DNA of 64,000 nucleotides from Altererythrobacter sp. (GCA_017308255.1 JAFKFN010000011.1:49986-113985), one strand, 5' to 3'. Counted from the stretch's first letter, positions 46,260 to 55,621 are shown. The notes: generated by a model not told the origin, from the sequence alone. Translations and numbers: made by a program.

Positions 46260-47681
46260 CTATCCAGCCTCACCGCTACTGGCGCTCGGCAGGGGTCGAT
46301 CGGAGTCCAGGGCTGATGGCGATGGCTGGCCGCTGGGCATCTGGGTCCCCCGCAATGACTTTCCTGCTGTTTCCGGCGTCACCCGCAGCGCCAGCGCACC
46401 GATCACGCAGGCGGCCATCATGACATAGGCGGGAATCAGTTCGTCTCCGGTCCGGCTGATCAGCCAACTGTTGAAGGCCGGCGCCGTCCCGCCGAATAGA
46501 GAGGTGGCGACGTTGTAGGAGATCGCGAAGCCGGCGAACCGCACGTGGGTGGGGAACATCGCCGGGAACGTTGCCGAGATTGTCGAGAGCTGCGGGACAT
46601 AGAGCAGCCCCAGCAGTGCGAAGCCGACGATAGCGCCAAGGAAGCCCGTGGCCATCAAGTAGTATAGCGGCAGGACTGCGAGGACCAGACCGCCGAGCGA
46701 GAACCACCATAGCGGCTTGCGACCGATGCGATCTGACAGCGCTCCGGCGAAAGGCACGAACAGCATCATGAACAGCATGCCGATGATCGGCACGACCAGC
46801 GCATCGTCAGGTGTAAGGCCCAGCCGGCGTTGGAGGTAGGTCGGCATGTAGCTGAGCAGGGTGTAATTGACGACGTTGAGGGCGACTACGAGGCCTCCCA
46901 TCGTAAGAAGCGGGCGCCAATAGCGGGTCAGCAGGTGCCTGAGCTCCGTTGAAGCGGCCGGTTCCGTGTCGTGATGCACTTCGATTTCACGAAAAATCGG
47001 TGTGTCTTCCATCCGCGAACGCAAATACATGCCGATGAGGCCCATCGGGCCAGCGACAAAAAACGGGATGCGCCAGGCCCACTCCCGCATCGCCTCTTCG
47101 CCGAGTGCGAGCGAGAAGCCCAGCATCAGCGAAGCCCCGAAGGAAAAGCCGGCGAGCGTGCCGAACTCGAGGAAGCTGCCGTAGAACCCGCGCCTGTCAT
47201 CGGGCGAATATTCGGCCATGAAGGTTGCTGCGCCGCCGTATTCGCCGCCGGTGGAAAATCCCTGGATCATCCGCAGGACGACGAGCAGCGTCGGAGCCCA
47301 TAAGCCGATCGTGTCATACGAGGGGATCAGGCCGACGCCGACGGTCGCGGCGGACATCAGCACAATGGTCAGGGCGAGAATAGTCTTGCGGCCATAGCGA
47401 TCGCCGAGAGGACCCCAGAAAAGCCCGCCGAGCGGACGAACCAGGAATGAGATTGCAAACGTCGCCAGCGCGAACAGTGTCGCTTCGCTGGCTTCGCCCG
47501 GAAACAGAGCAGCCGAGAGATAGACTACACCATAGGCGTAGATGCCATAATCGAACCACTCGGTGGCGTTGCCGAGCGCGGATGCCGCGATCGCGCGGCG
47601 GAGCACGGGTGCCGGTGTGGCTTCGGGGTGGCCGAGTGGGACCTCGGAGCCGATGGCATGCGAGCTGTGGTTGGCGGTCAT
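46260..47681 (-). CDS. proP: MFS transporter, MHS (ProP-like) family, ectoine operon
   Basis: 473 residues, 12 helices. Signatures of the metabolite:H+ symporter family: SALGNATEWFDYGIYAYGVV in helix 1, RPLGGLFWGPLGDRYGRKTI, and RMIQGFSTGGEYGGAATFMA. This family includes ProP, which takes up proline, betaine and ectoine with protons. The start overlaps the previous MFS gene by ATGA, and the whole unit begins with ectA, so it probably recaptures ectoine or hydroxyectoine lost from the cell. Substrate is inferred from context; the long C-terminal coiled coil of E. coli ProP is missing. Confidence 0.85.
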   Translation of the reverse strand: MTANHSSHAIGSEVPLGHPEATPAPVLRRAIAASALGNATEWFDYGIYAYGVVYLSAALFPGEASEATLFALATFAISFLVRPLGGLFWGPLGDRYGRKTILALTIVLMSAATVGVGLIPSYDTIGLWAPTLLVVLRMIQGFSTGGEYGGAATFMAEYSPDDRRGFYGSFLEFGTLAGFSFGASLMLGFSLALGEEAMREWAWRIPFFVAGPMGLIGMYLRSRMEDTPIFREIEVHHDTEPAASTELRHLLTRYWRPLLTMGGLVVALNVVNYTLLSYMPTYLQRRLGLTPDDALVVPIIGMLFMMLFVPFAGALSDRIGRKPLWWFSLGGLVLAVLPLYYLMATGFLGAIVGFALLGLLYVPQLSTISATFPAMFPTHVRFAGFAISYNVATSLFGGTAPAFNSWLISRTGDELIPAYVMMAACVIGALALRVTPETAGKSLRGTQMPSGQPSPSALDSDRPLPSASSGEAG

Positions 47682-48943
47682 GGAGCCTCCTGTGGGTCAT
47701 CCGGGGCGAGCGGATCGAGCGCCGCCGACATGGGGGTGGTTCGCGGCAGGACCTGATATGTCCCCTGCTGCTCGGCAGGGACGGGCAGCGTTCGTGCTTG
47801 CCGCCATAGGCCGAATATCAACGCACCGCCCGCGCAGGTGGCGATGAACAGAAACAGTCCGGGGGCGCCGGCGAATGTCATCACACTCGCGGCGGCGAGC
47901 GGTCCGGTGGCCGCTCCGGCGGAATAGGCAAGCACGAGCCCGCAGCTCGCGGCGACACGCTGCTCGGGCGCGAGGTGGTCGTTGGCGTGGGCGACGCACA
48001 GCGGATAGAGCGCGAAACTGAGGCCGCCGAACAGCGCGCCGGAGGCAAGAAGCGGCCAGCCGGGCCTGCCGATGGCAACGATGCCAAGGCCGGCCGCGAG
48101 CGTTCCAGCGAATGCGAGGACGATCACCCGTCGCCGATCGAAGCGGTCGGACAGAAGCCCGAGCGGCCACTGCAGCGCCACCCCGCCGAAGATTACGGTG
48201 CTCATGAAAACCGCGACCGCCGATAATTCCATTCCGAGGCGCCGGGCATAGACAGCGCCGAGCGAATAGAACGCGCCGAGCATCAGACCAGTAACGGTCG
48301 CGCCAACCATGCCGAGCGGAGAGACTGCGAACAGCGTCCTCATCGGCAACGTAGCGCTGCCTTCGGGCGGTGGCGCAACGATCCGTGTCAGCGCGACAGG
48401 GATCGCCGACAGGGAGATCAGGATCGAGGCGATGACAAATGGCAGCGAAGGCTTGGCGTCGCTGATATTGAGCAAGAACTGTCCGATCGCCTGACCGACA
48501 TACAACGCAATCATATAGCCCGCGAGCACGGTGCCCCGTCCGCCGCTCTCGGCTCGCTCGTTGAGCCAACTCTCGAGGCATACGTAAACCCCGGCGACGC
48601 AAACTCCGTCGACGAGCCGGAGCGCGCCCCACAGGACGGGGTCGCGGTAGACCGCGTAGCTCAGCGTGCTGGCTGAAAACAACGAGACAAAGGCGGCGAA
48701 GGCGCGGATGTGACCGACGCGGCCAACAAGACGCCCGGCCTTCAGCGAGCCGATGACGAGGCCGAGGAAATAGGCGGTTCCGACCGCACCCACGACCAGC
48801 GCGCTGCTGCCTGCACGCTCGAGCCTGACGGCAATCAGCGTCGCCATGAAGCCGCCGCCCGCCATCAGCATGAAGATGGCGAGCAGCAGGCTGCGGACTG
48901 GGGCAATCGCGTTCAGCACATATGGGTAGGCGCGGAAACGCAC
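47678..48943 (-). CDS. MFS transporter in ectoine operon
   Basis: 421 residues from a GTG start 11 bases after ask. Twelve hydrophobic helices with an MFS loop motif in SDRFDRRRVIV and the segment GSLKAGRLVGRVGHIRAFAA. It resembles the YfkF/YcaD-like MFS group. Its place between ask and the proP-like gene, with overlaps, suggests export or uptake linked to ectoine metabolism, but the family does not fix the substrate. Confidence 0.82.
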   Translation of the reverse strand: MRFRAYPYVLNAIAPVRSLLLAIFMLMAGGGFMATLIAVRLERAGSSALVVGAVGTAYFLGLVIGSLKAGRLVGRVGHIRAFAAFVSLFSASTLSYAVYRDPVLWGALRLVDGVCVAGVYVCLESWLNERAESGGRGTVLAGYMIALYVGQAIGQFLLNISDAKPSLPFVIASILISLSAIPVALTRIVAPPPEGSATLPMRTLFAVSPLGMVGATVTGLMLGAFYSLGAVYARRLGMELSAVAVFMSTVIFGGVALQWPLGLLSDRFDRRRVIVLAFAGTLAAGLGIVAIGRPGWPLLASGALFGGLSFALYPLCVAHANDHLAPEQRVAASCGLVLAYSAGAATGPLAAASVMTFAGAPGLFLFIATCAGGALIFGLWRQARTLPVPAEQQGTYQVLPRTTPMSAALDPLAPDDPQEAP

Positions 48944-48954
48944 ATGGTTCCGGC

Positions 48955-50391
48955 TCAGGCTGCTGCTGCTCGGCCGTTTCCGGCCGCTACGGCGTCTTCG
49001 ACCAGCGCTGCGTGCAGCGTCTGCACCGCGCCCTCGAAATCGCGGCGCTCGATGATGAACTGGACATCGACATTGCGGATCTGGTGTTGCACCGCAAGCA
49101 TTCCGATTCCGGCATCACCCAGCGCCCGCAATGCCCTGGGGACCAAGCCAGGCTCCGAAATGTCGCTTCCGATCGCCGCGACCATCGCGGCGGGCTGCGC
49201 CGAAACAGTTGCGGCAGGAAACGCCTCTTCCAGGTCTGCCACCACGCGCGCGATCGCCGCGGAGCTTCCGCTCAGATAATGAGTGATCGTGTTTGCATTG
49301 GAGGACTTGCTGACGATCCATGCGCCATGGCGTTCCAGCGCGGCGAGGATCGCGCTGTCATAGCCCTTCTCGCCGACCATGTCCTGCTCGAAGAACTGCA
49401 GCGCAACGAGTTCGCGTATGCCGGAGACGATTTCCACGCGCGGCCGCTCCGACACATAGTCCCCGCAGATCAGGGTACCTTCGTCCTCGCGATCGAACGT
49501 GTTGCGCACGCACAGGGGAATCTTCGCCTGGCGCAGACCACGCCCGGCGCGCGGGTGGATCGCTTCCATCCCCAGATTGGCGAGCTGATCGGCGACGTCG
49601 TAGTTGGTCCGCCCGATCTTGCGCGCGCGGCTTTCGCCGACGAGCTTTGGATCGGCGCTCGAAAGATGGAACTCCTTGTGGATGATTGCCTGGCGTGCGC
49701 CGGTCAGGACGGCGATGCGCGAGAAAGTCATTTCCGAATAGCCGCGTGCATAGCGCCGGACCATGCCCCCTTCGCATCCGGCATAGCCGGTTACGATCGG
49801 CATCTGGCGCGATAGATCGAGAGGGGCGAGCGCATCGCGAATGCGTTGATCGAGACTGAGGGCGTCCTCTTCGCTCCACAGAGTGAGGTCCACGAACACG
49901 GCGTTGACCCCGCGATCGCGCAACAGCAGCACAGTAGAATGCGCGCTGTGCGCTTCGCCAAAGCCGGCGAGCATTTCACGCACGGTGACGAGCTGGTCCT
50001 TGAGCCTGAAGCGCCCATGGCCGCGCAGCCGGTCCAAGTCGCTGAGGCATGCGTACAGACCCTCGATGCGCTGGTGCACGAACCGATCGGCGTGGCTGCG
50101 GCTCTCGCTGCGTGCGAACATAGCAGCATTGCGGGCGCACATCGCCTCGCGGACACGCTCGAGGGCGCCGGTCCAAGCCGCACCACCCCCCACGAAGTGT
50201 GCATAGACTCCTGGCTCGCCTGTTTTCTTGTGCTCGAGCAGCAGATCGGTCATGCCCGCGTAAGCCGACACGACGAAGATGCGTTGATAAAGTTCGTCCC
50301 CGCCGCGTCCCCCGATCAGCACGTTATCGAACAAGGTCGAAGTGGCGGCCATGGATGTGCCGCCGATTTTTTCCACACTGTGCAGAGCCAT
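48955..50391 (-). CDS. ask: Aspartokinase of the ectoine pathway (Ask_Ect)
   Basis: 478 residues from ATG 50391, which overlaps the ectD stop as TAATG. The start HSVEKIGGTSM is the aspartokinase KxGGTS motif. FVVSAYAGMTDLLLEHKKTG and the paired ACT domains at the C-terminus (VSKSSNANTITHYL, AAIGSDISEPGLVPRALRAL) follow. The ectoine-specific subgroup is feedback-insensitive and supplies aspartyl phosphate, then aspartate semialdehyde, to EctB. Its position directly after ectD supports this subgroup. Confidence 0.92.
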   Translation of the reverse strand: MALHSVEKIGGTSMAATSTLFDNVLIGGRGGDELYQRIFVVSAYAGMTDLLLEHKKTGEPGVYAHFVGGGAAWTGALERVREAMCARNAAMFARSESRSHADRFVHQRIEGLYACLSDLDRLRGHGRFRLKDQLVTVREMLAGFGEAHSAHSTVLLLRDRGVNAVFVDLTLWSEEDALSLDQRIRDALAPLDLSRQMPIVTGYAGCEGGMVRRYARGYSEMTFSRIAVLTGARQAIIHKEFHLSSADPKLVGESRARKIGRTNYDVADQLANLGMEAIHPRAGRGLRQAKIPLCVRNTFDREDEGTLICGDYVSERPRVEIVSGIRELVALQFFEQDMVGEKGYDSAILAALERHGAWIVSKSSNANTITHYLSGSSAAIARVVADLEEAFPAATVSAQPAAMVAAIGSDISEPGLVPRALRALGDAGIGMLAVQHQIRNVDVQFIIERRDFEGAVQTLHAALVEDAVAAGNGRAAAA

Positions 50392-51305
50392 TATGCGACA
50401 GCCTTGTGCAGCAGCCCACTGCGAGGGGCGACTGCCCGAAAATCGCGTGCAGCGACGAATTCGGGCCGGGGCGCGTCGGCGGCGAACGGCCTTACCAGCC
50501 GGTTCGACATCGCGTTGTAAACAAGGAAGGCGTTCGACCTGGGGAATGGCGTGATGTTGCCGTTGGAACCATGCATCGTGTTGCAATCAAACAGGATTAC
50601 CGTGCCCGGCTTGCCGGTTGGCGCGACGATGCCGTGCTTATGGGCGAGCACCGCCAGGCTCAATTCGTCGGGCACGCCGTATTCCTGCTTCTTCAGCGAC
50701 GTGCGATAATGATCGTCGGGTGTCTCGCCGATGCAGGTGACGTAGGTTCTATGCGAGCCTGGGATGATCATTAGCGGCCCGTTGTTGGGCGTGTTCTCCG
50801 CCAGCAGCACCGATGCCGAAAGCGCGCGCATACGCGGCATGCCATCTTCGGCATGCCAGGTCTCGAAATCCGAATGCCAATAGAACTCCTTGCCCTTGAA
50901 GCCGGGCTTGTAATTGAGCCGCGACTGATGGACGTAGACTTCATCGTCGAGCAGAAACGCGGCAACGCCGGCAAGCCGCTGATCGGCCGCCAGCCCGGCC
51001 ATCAGCCGGCTTTGCTCATGAATGGCGAAGATGGAGCGGATCTCGTCGTTGCCGCTCTCGGTGATGATCGTCTCGGTGTCGAGCGAGGATGGATCGGCCA
51101 ATAGGCATCGGGTCTCGTCCTGCAACGCGTCGAGCTCGGCGGCATCAAACACATTTTCGAGCACGAGGTAGCCGTGCCGGTCGAAATGCTCGGTTTGCTC
51201 GCGGCTGAGCGGAGCTTCTGGCGTCCATTCGGCATAGGCAACGGGGTCGCCGCGCAGCAGCAACTCGGGCTTGCCCGCGCAGCGAGATGGATAGAGATCT
51301 TGCAT
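50391..51305 (-). CDS. ectD: Ectoine hydroxylase
   Basis: 304 residues, normal length. Iron ligands are seen in FYWHSDFETWH (His-x-Asp) and in NTMHGSNGNITPFPRSNAFL (His, then the 2-oxoglutarate Arg). The EctD signature runs through this HSDFETWHAEDGMPRMRA segment. It converts ectoine to 5-hydroxyectoine with O2 and 2-oxoglutarate. It lies 27 bases after ectC. Confidence 0.96.
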   Translation of the reverse strand: MQDLYPSRCAGKPELLLRGDPVAYAEWTPEAPLSREQTEHFDRHGYLVLENVFDAAELDALQDETRCLLADPSSLDTETIITESGNDEIRSIFAIHEQSRLMAGLAADQRLAGVAAFLLDDEVYVHQSRLNYKPGFKGKEFYWHSDFETWHAEDGMPRMRALSASVLLAENTPNNGPLMIIPGSHRTYVTCIGETPDDHYRTSLKKQEYGVPDELSLAVLAHKHGIVAPTGKPGTVILFDCNTMHGSNGNITPFPRSNAFLVYNAMSNRLVRPFAADAPRPEFVAARDFRAVAPRSGLLHKAVA

Positions 51306-51332
51306 GGTTCTTCTTCTCGCGAGTCCGGAGGA

Positions 51333-51743
51333 TCAGCTGGCGGGCGCGGCCTCGCGCATGGCCGCTGGGGCGGGATATGCGCCACTTTCGTCGTGCACTT
51401 CGTGCCCGGTAACCGGCGGGTTGAACACGCACGCGGTGAGAAGGTCGGTCTCCGGCCGGACGATGTGGCGATCGTTTGCGTTGAGCGCGTAGAGCACGCC
51501 CGGCTTGAGTTCGTGCGTCTCGCCGGTGCCGAGGTCCTCGATCGTGCCTTTGCCCTTAAGCACCAAGACCGCTTCGAGGTGGTGCTTGTAGTGCATTTTG
51601 AGCTCGGTCCCGGCATGCATCGTCGTGAGGTGGAACGAGAAGCCCATGCCGTCATCCTCGAGCAGCAGGCGGGCGCTGTTCCAGCCATCGGACTTCACAT
51701 TGCGGTCGCTTGCGCGGATTTGCTTGAGCTTGCGGATGATCAT
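51333..51743 (-). CDS. ectC: Ectoine synthase
   Basis: 136 residues, cupin fold. [20 protein letters not shown] is the usual EctC start; metal-site and active-site parts are in [20 protein letters not shown] and [20 protein letters not shown]. It closes the ring of N-gamma-acetyl-diaminobutyrate to ectoine. A 20-base gap separates it from ectB. Confidence 0.97.
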   Translation of the reverse strand: MIIRKLKQIRASDRNVKSDGWNSARLLLEDDGMGFSFHLTTMHAGTELKMHYKHHLEAVLVLKGKGTIEDLGTGETHELKPGVLYALNANDRHIVRPETDLLTACVFNPPVTGHEVHDESGAYPAPAAMREAAPAS

Positions 51744-51763
51744 GTCGTTGTCTCCTTAAAAGG

Positions 51764-53065
51764 TCAGGCCGCCACGCCGAGCGTGGGCGCGAGTTCGGCG
51801 CCGATCGCGGTCTCGAGGATGTCGAGCCCCGTATTCAGCAGGACGTCGTCGATGGTGAGCGGAGCGAGTACCTTGACGATCTCGTCGTGAGCACCGCTGG
51901 TTTCGATGATGAGTCCTTGCGCGAAGCAGGACTGAGTGATCGCCGACGCGGCATCGCCGGAACCGACGTCTATGCCACGCATCATGCCGCGTCCGCGGGT
52001 TGAGAGGCTATGCTCCTTGGCGATTTGCTCGAGACGAGAGTGCAGCAGTTCGCCGCGGCGAACGATATCGGCCTGGAACGAACCATCGGCCCAGAAATGT
52101 CGCAGCGCGGCCGCCGCGGTCACGAACGCGTGATTGTTGCCGCGGAACGTGCCGTTGTGCTCGCCGGGCTCCCACACATCGAGTTCGGGGCGGAACAGTG
52201 TCAGCGCGAAAGGTAGGCCCATTCCCGAAAGCGACTTCGCGAGCGTCACGATGTCGGGCGTAAAGCCCATGCCTTCGAAGCTGAAGAAGCTGCCGGTTCG
52301 GCCGCAGCCAGCCTGAATATCGTCGACGATCAGGAGCGCGCCGTACTTCCTGGCGATGCCGGCGATGGCGCGAAGCCATTCGGGTGACGCCGCGTTCAGC
52401 CCGCCTTCGCCTTGCACCGTCTCCACAAGGACCGCCGCCGGGGCATCGAGCCCGCTCGACGGATCCGAAAGCCGCTGCTCAAGCAGTGCGGCGGTGTCGA
52501 CATCCGGCCCGTAATAGCCGTCGAAGGGTTCGTGCGAGACATGCGAAAGCGGCACGCCGGCACCATTCCGCTTGCCGGCGTTGCCGGTGCAGGCGAGCGC
52601 CCCCAGCGTCATGCCGTGAAAGCCATTGGTGAAGGCGATCACGAGCTCTCGACCGGTGATCTTGCGCGCCAGCTTGACCGCGGCCTCGACCGCGTTGGTG
52701 CCGGTTGGCCCGGTGAACATCGCACGATAGTCGAGCTGGCGCGGCGCCAGGATCAGCTGCTCGAACGCTTCGAGGAAGTCCGCCTTTGCATCGGTATGAA
52801 GGTCGAGGCCATGGGCGATGCCGTCGGCTGCGATGTAGTCGAGCAGCGCTTGCTTCAGGACCGGGTGGTTGTGCCCGTAATTCAGCGATGAGCAGCCAGA
52901 GAGAAAGTCGAGATATTGCCCACCGCTGCCGTCATGCAGCCAGACGCTCTCCGCCCGCGTGAATTGTCGGGGAATCGAACGCGAGTAACTGCGTACGCGC
53001 GACTCTCGACGATCGAAAATGTCAGTTTCCGGTGCGTCCCGGCTGGGGCGAGGGACTAAGGTCAT
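51764..53065 (-). CDS. ectB: Diaminobutyrate-2-oxoglutarate transaminase
   Basis: 433 residues from ATG 53065, chosen over upstream codons because it lies 15 bases after the ectA stop and gives the family length. Class III aminotransferase: FTGPTGTNAVEAAVKLARKI, FTNGFHGMTLGALACTGNAG, DDIQAGCGRTGSFFSFE, and the PLP lysine in VTLAKSLSGMGLP. It makes L-2,4-diaminobutyrate from aspartate semialdehyde. Confidence 0.97.
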   Translation of the reverse strand: MTLVPRPSRDAPETDIFDRRESRVRSYSRSIPRQFTRAESVWLHDGSGGQYLDFLSGCSSLNYGHNHPVLKQALLDYIAADGIAHGLDLHTDAKADFLEAFEQLILAPRQLDYRAMFTGPTGTNAVEAAVKLARKITGRELVIAFTNGFHGMTLGALACTGNAGKRNGAGVPLSHVSHEPFDGYYGPDVDTAALLEQRLSDPSSGLDAPAAVLVETVQGEGGLNAASPEWLRAIAGIARKYGALLIVDDIQAGCGRTGSFFSFEGMGFTPDIVTLAKSLSGMGLPFALTLFRPELDVWEPGEHNGTFRGNNHAFVTAAAALRHFWADGSFQADIVRRGELLHSRLEQIAKEHSLSTRGRGMMRGIDVGSGDAASAITQSCFAQGLIIETSGAHDEIVKVLAPLTIDDVLLNTGLDILETAIGAELAPTLGVAA

Positions 53066-53079
53066 GAGATTGCTCCGTG

Positions 53080-53730
53080 CTATTTCGAAAGGGCGGGAAG
53101 CGGCGAGATGCGGGCTTCCCATTCGGTATCGTGAGCGCCGGCAAAGTGCGCGTGGCGATCAAAGCGGGGGGACCTGGTAAGCGTCGCGCCGTGGCGGCGC
53201 GCAAAGGCCCGGAAGAGCGCCCACGACGCTTCGTTGTCCTCAGTGATAGTGGTCGTGAGCGCAGTGGCCGTCGCGACAGCCGGCCGGGCCAGGAGCGCGT
53301 CCAGCATATTCCGCGCCAGATTCTGGCCCCGCGCAACAGGGTCGACCGCGACCTGCCAGACGAAGATCTGTTCCGGAGATGAAGGTGGACGATATGCCGA
53401 TATCCAGCCCAGCAGGGCGCTACCTCGCTCGGCTAGGATGCAGGTATCCTGAAAGTCGGTGCATTGCAGCAGATTGCAGTAGCCCGAGTTGACGTCGAGC
53501 GGAGGCGATAAGGCGATCAGCTTCGATACACGGGGACCATCCTCGGCGCGCGGCATCCTTAATGTGAGACAGTCGTTACGGCGGGAGCTGTTATCAGGAA
53601 ATGTACTCCGGTCCGGCGCTCTTAACGCCGGAGAGCAGTTTGCTTCATTTTCCGAAATATCTAAATCCCCTGTGGAGCGATCGTCACCTTGGTGAGGCGG
53701 CGAATCTAGGGAATAATCTGATTTTGGCAA
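53080..53730 (-). CDS. ectA: Diaminobutyrate acetyltransferase, with possible N-terminal extension
   Basis: GNAT enzyme with the EctA signature PPLDVNSGYCNLLQCTDFQD and the acetyl-CoA site VDPVARGQNLARNML. It acetylates diaminobutyrate at the gamma nitrogen. The start is uncertain. The only in-frame ATG (53556) would remove the first strand (LTLR). The next candidate is TTG 53730, next to a G-rich ribosome site, giving 216 residues with about 55 extra polar residues before the usual EctA start. The EctA core itself is intact. First gene of ectABCD-ask-mfs-proP. Confidence 0.92.
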   Translation of the reverse strand: MPKSDYSLDSPPHQGDDRSTGDLDISENEANCSPALRAPDRSTFPDNSSRRNDCLTLRMPRAEDGPRVSKLIALSPPLDVNSGYCNLLQCTDFQDTCILAERGSALLGWISAYRPPSSPEQIFVWQVAVDPVARGQNLARNMLDALLARPAVATATALTTTITEDNEASWALFRAFARRHGATLTRSPRFDRHAHFAGAHDTEWEARISPLPALSK

Positions 53731-53775
53731 CCCCCTCCCCTGGCAGGCAGGGCATTATCCTTCTACATCTGAATT

Positions 53776-53802
53776 AATATCCTTCGATTCAGGAAGGATA
53801 TT
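53776..53802. promoter_or_regulatory. Candidate EctR operator, perfect inverted repeat
   Basis: AATATCCTT and AAGGATATT form 9-bp perfect arms around a 9-base spacer. A further partial direct copy (TTATCCTTC) lies about 25 bases to the left. The site is 46 bases before ectA's TTG and 41 bases before the ectR GTG, where a MarR dimer could repress both divergent genes. EctR1 in methylotrophs is known to bind a palindrome in the ectA promoter; sequence identity with that box is not claimed. Confidence 0.65.
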
Positions 53803-53842
53803 TGGCCTTGTTCCCTGCCGCGCAGCGATTAGCGAGGATTAT

Positions 53843-54325
53843 GTGGATGCGAACCTTACGATACCCGCGCTCAAGGCCCTTCGGCGGATTCTGCGCGCGT
53901 CGGAGCTGAGCAATCGCCAACTGGCCGGGGCGACTGGCCTGACGCCGTCACAGCTGCTCGTACTTCAGGAAATCGAAGAGCGCGGGCAGGTCACTCCGAC
54001 CGAACTCTCCACCGCCCTGCAATTCGGTCAGGCGACCATCACCAACATCATTGATCGCCTGGAGTCGGCGGGACTGGTGAGACGTCAGCGTGGAGAGCAG
54101 GACAAGCGCCGGGTATACCTCACCTGCACTGAGGCTGGCGAGCGGACGATCGCACTTGCGCCCGACTTGCTACAAGCTACCTTCAGCCAAGAATTTGCGA
54201 CGCTTCCGGTGTGGGAGCAGGCGATGATCCTCGCGGGCCTTGATCGTCTCAGCGACATCCTGGGAATAGCTAGGAGCGATGTCGCACCGCTGCTGGATTC
54301 CGGAGCGATCGATCGATCGACCTAG
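53843..54325 (+). CDS. ectR: MarR family regulator EctR
   Basis: 160 residues from a GTG with GAGG five bases upstream; the ATG two bases before is in another frame. Winged helix of MarR type: NRQLAGATGLTPSQLLVLQE, FGQATITNIIDRLESAGLVR, RRVYLTCTEAGERT. It is divergent from ectA, the standard place of EctR1, which represses ect genes at low salt. The inverted repeat at 53776-53802 is its likely target. Confidence 0.9.
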   Translation: MDANLTIPALKALRRILRASELSNRQLAGATGLTPSQLLVLQEIEERGQVTPTELSTALQFGQATITNIIDRLESAGLVRRQRGEQDKRRVYLTCTEAGERTIALAPDLLQATFSQEFATLPVWEQAMILAGLDRLSDILGIARSDVAPLLDSGAIDRST

Positions 54326-54498
54326 AGCCGAGGGTATATCGCGCTGGCACCCTTGCAGGGCATGGATGATATCGCGACCAAGCGTGGACTATGCCGGCGG
54401 CGCCGGCGACACCCGCACGACCATCGCCGGGACGACCGAGGTGGTCGATCTCACCGGCGGCTTCGCCAGCGCGGTGGTTTCGGCACAATTGGCGTTTC

Positions 54499-55557
54499 TT
54501 ACTGCAGGTGGGCGACACAGGCTTTCAGAACCGATTGGCTGGTCTCGTTGAAATGGGCCAGAGGGAACGGTGGCAGGTCGATCCAGTAATCCCGGTTCGC
54601 GACCGTCCACGCGGCGGGAACCACGGCATAATCCTGGCTGCCGGCTGTTTGCATGATGGCTAGGGCGGCCCGCGAGAGCTGACCGATATAGGCAGGTGTG
54701 TCCCGCACCTGTTGCAGCACCATGTCGGCATGTTCGCCGTTGGGTCCGGGCTCGCCGATTTCGAGCATGATCGGCATGCCCGAGGGCGGCGTGTTGGCGC
54801 CGGGTGGGAACGAGACGACGATCGACGGAATATTGTCCGCGCAGGCGACCACCACCTTGATGCGGTCCGGCGTACCGTCGGACATGGCGATCGAGGCTCC
54901 CTTCTTGCCGGCTGCCGGCCCGATGAATTTCCAGTCGTATTTCGGGTTCTTGTCCGGACGGTCGTCGGCCACGGGCGCTGCTTCGGCCGCCTTGAGCGCG
55001 GCGGGCTCGGCGGCGGTGTAAGTCGTCTTGAAGCCTTTCGGCGTCCAGCTCATCGTGCCGTAGCAGGTGTCGGCTCCGCTCTTGTGACCGCAGAAAGTGC
55101 CGTGCGCGGCAAACGCAAGGCTCTGCTTGCCACCGACGGGCTGGGTGATTGCGAATCCCTGATAGTTGTCGCCGCCCGCCTCGCGCAGCCGGTCACCCTG
55201 GGAAACCAGGATCCCGATCTGACAACCGGCGGACCCGCAATATTCGGAATAACCGAGCGACGGACAGACGAGCTCGGACATATGCACGATGTAGTCGGGC
55301 TTGCCGTCACCGTTGAAATCGGCCGTTTCGGCGAAGCCGTCCTCGCTGGTGACATGCAGCTTGTCGCCCGCCTCGCGGCATTCCTGGCGCGCCTGGTCGA
55401 AATACGCGCGGACTTCGGGCGGCAGGCGTTTCGCCGGCTCCGCTGCTAGGGCGGCTGGCGCGCTGACAACGGTGGCACCGAGCGCGAGCGTCAGGAGGTT
55501 GAAGACATCGCCGCCGATCCGATGAAGGCCCCTCAGGTTCCATTTTGCCACGCCCAT
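54499..55557 (-). CDS. Exported protein of unknown function
   Basis: 352 residues from ATG 55557 (a GTG directly before is possible). Signal peptide ends near AALAAE. An EF-hand/FG-GAP-like calcium loop is seen in ADFNGDGKPDYIVHM. Several cysteines (CREAGD, LVCPSLGYSEYCGSAGC, TFCGHKSGADTCYG, VVACAD) suggest disulfides. The C-terminal half (about residues 215-350) is a separate domain with HADMVLQQVRDTPAYIGQLS. I do not recognise the family. It precedes the membrane protein gene at 55622 in position but follows it in transcription (61-base gap), so the two are probably co-expressed. Confidence 0.75.
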   Translation of the reverse strand: MGVAKWNLRGLHRIGGDVFNLLTLALGATVVSAPAALAAEPAKRLPPEVRAYFDQARQECREAGDKLHVTSEDGFAETADFNGDGKPDYIVHMSELVCPSLGYSEYCGSAGCQIGILVSQGDRLREAGGDNYQGFAITQPVGGKQSLAFAAHGTFCGHKSGADTCYGTMSWTPKGFKTTYTAAEPAALKAAEAAPVADDRPDKNPKYDWKFIGPAAGKKGASIAMSDGTPDRIKVVVACADNIPSIVVSFPPGANTPPSGMPIMLEIGEPGPNGEHADMVLQQVRDTPAYIGQLSRAALAIMQTAGSQDYAVVPAAWTVANRDYWIDLPPFPLAHFNETSQSVLKACVAHLQ

Positions 55558-55621
55558 CACTGTTTTCTCCTATCCATGCTCGCGATTGCCGGTGTGAGGG
55601 CTAACGCTACCCGTCCCCGCT

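Noticed and set aside
45962-46273. 103-codon minus-strand frame after the proP-like gene
   Set aside because: It overlaps the proP 3' end, lacks a ribosome site and has no coding-like codon pattern.
54326-54498. Possible gene remnant with DYAGGAGDTRTTIAG and VVDLTGGFASAVV in one frame
   Set aside because: The stretch looks protein-like but has no start, is only 173 bases and matches no family I know; too weak to list as a pseudogene.
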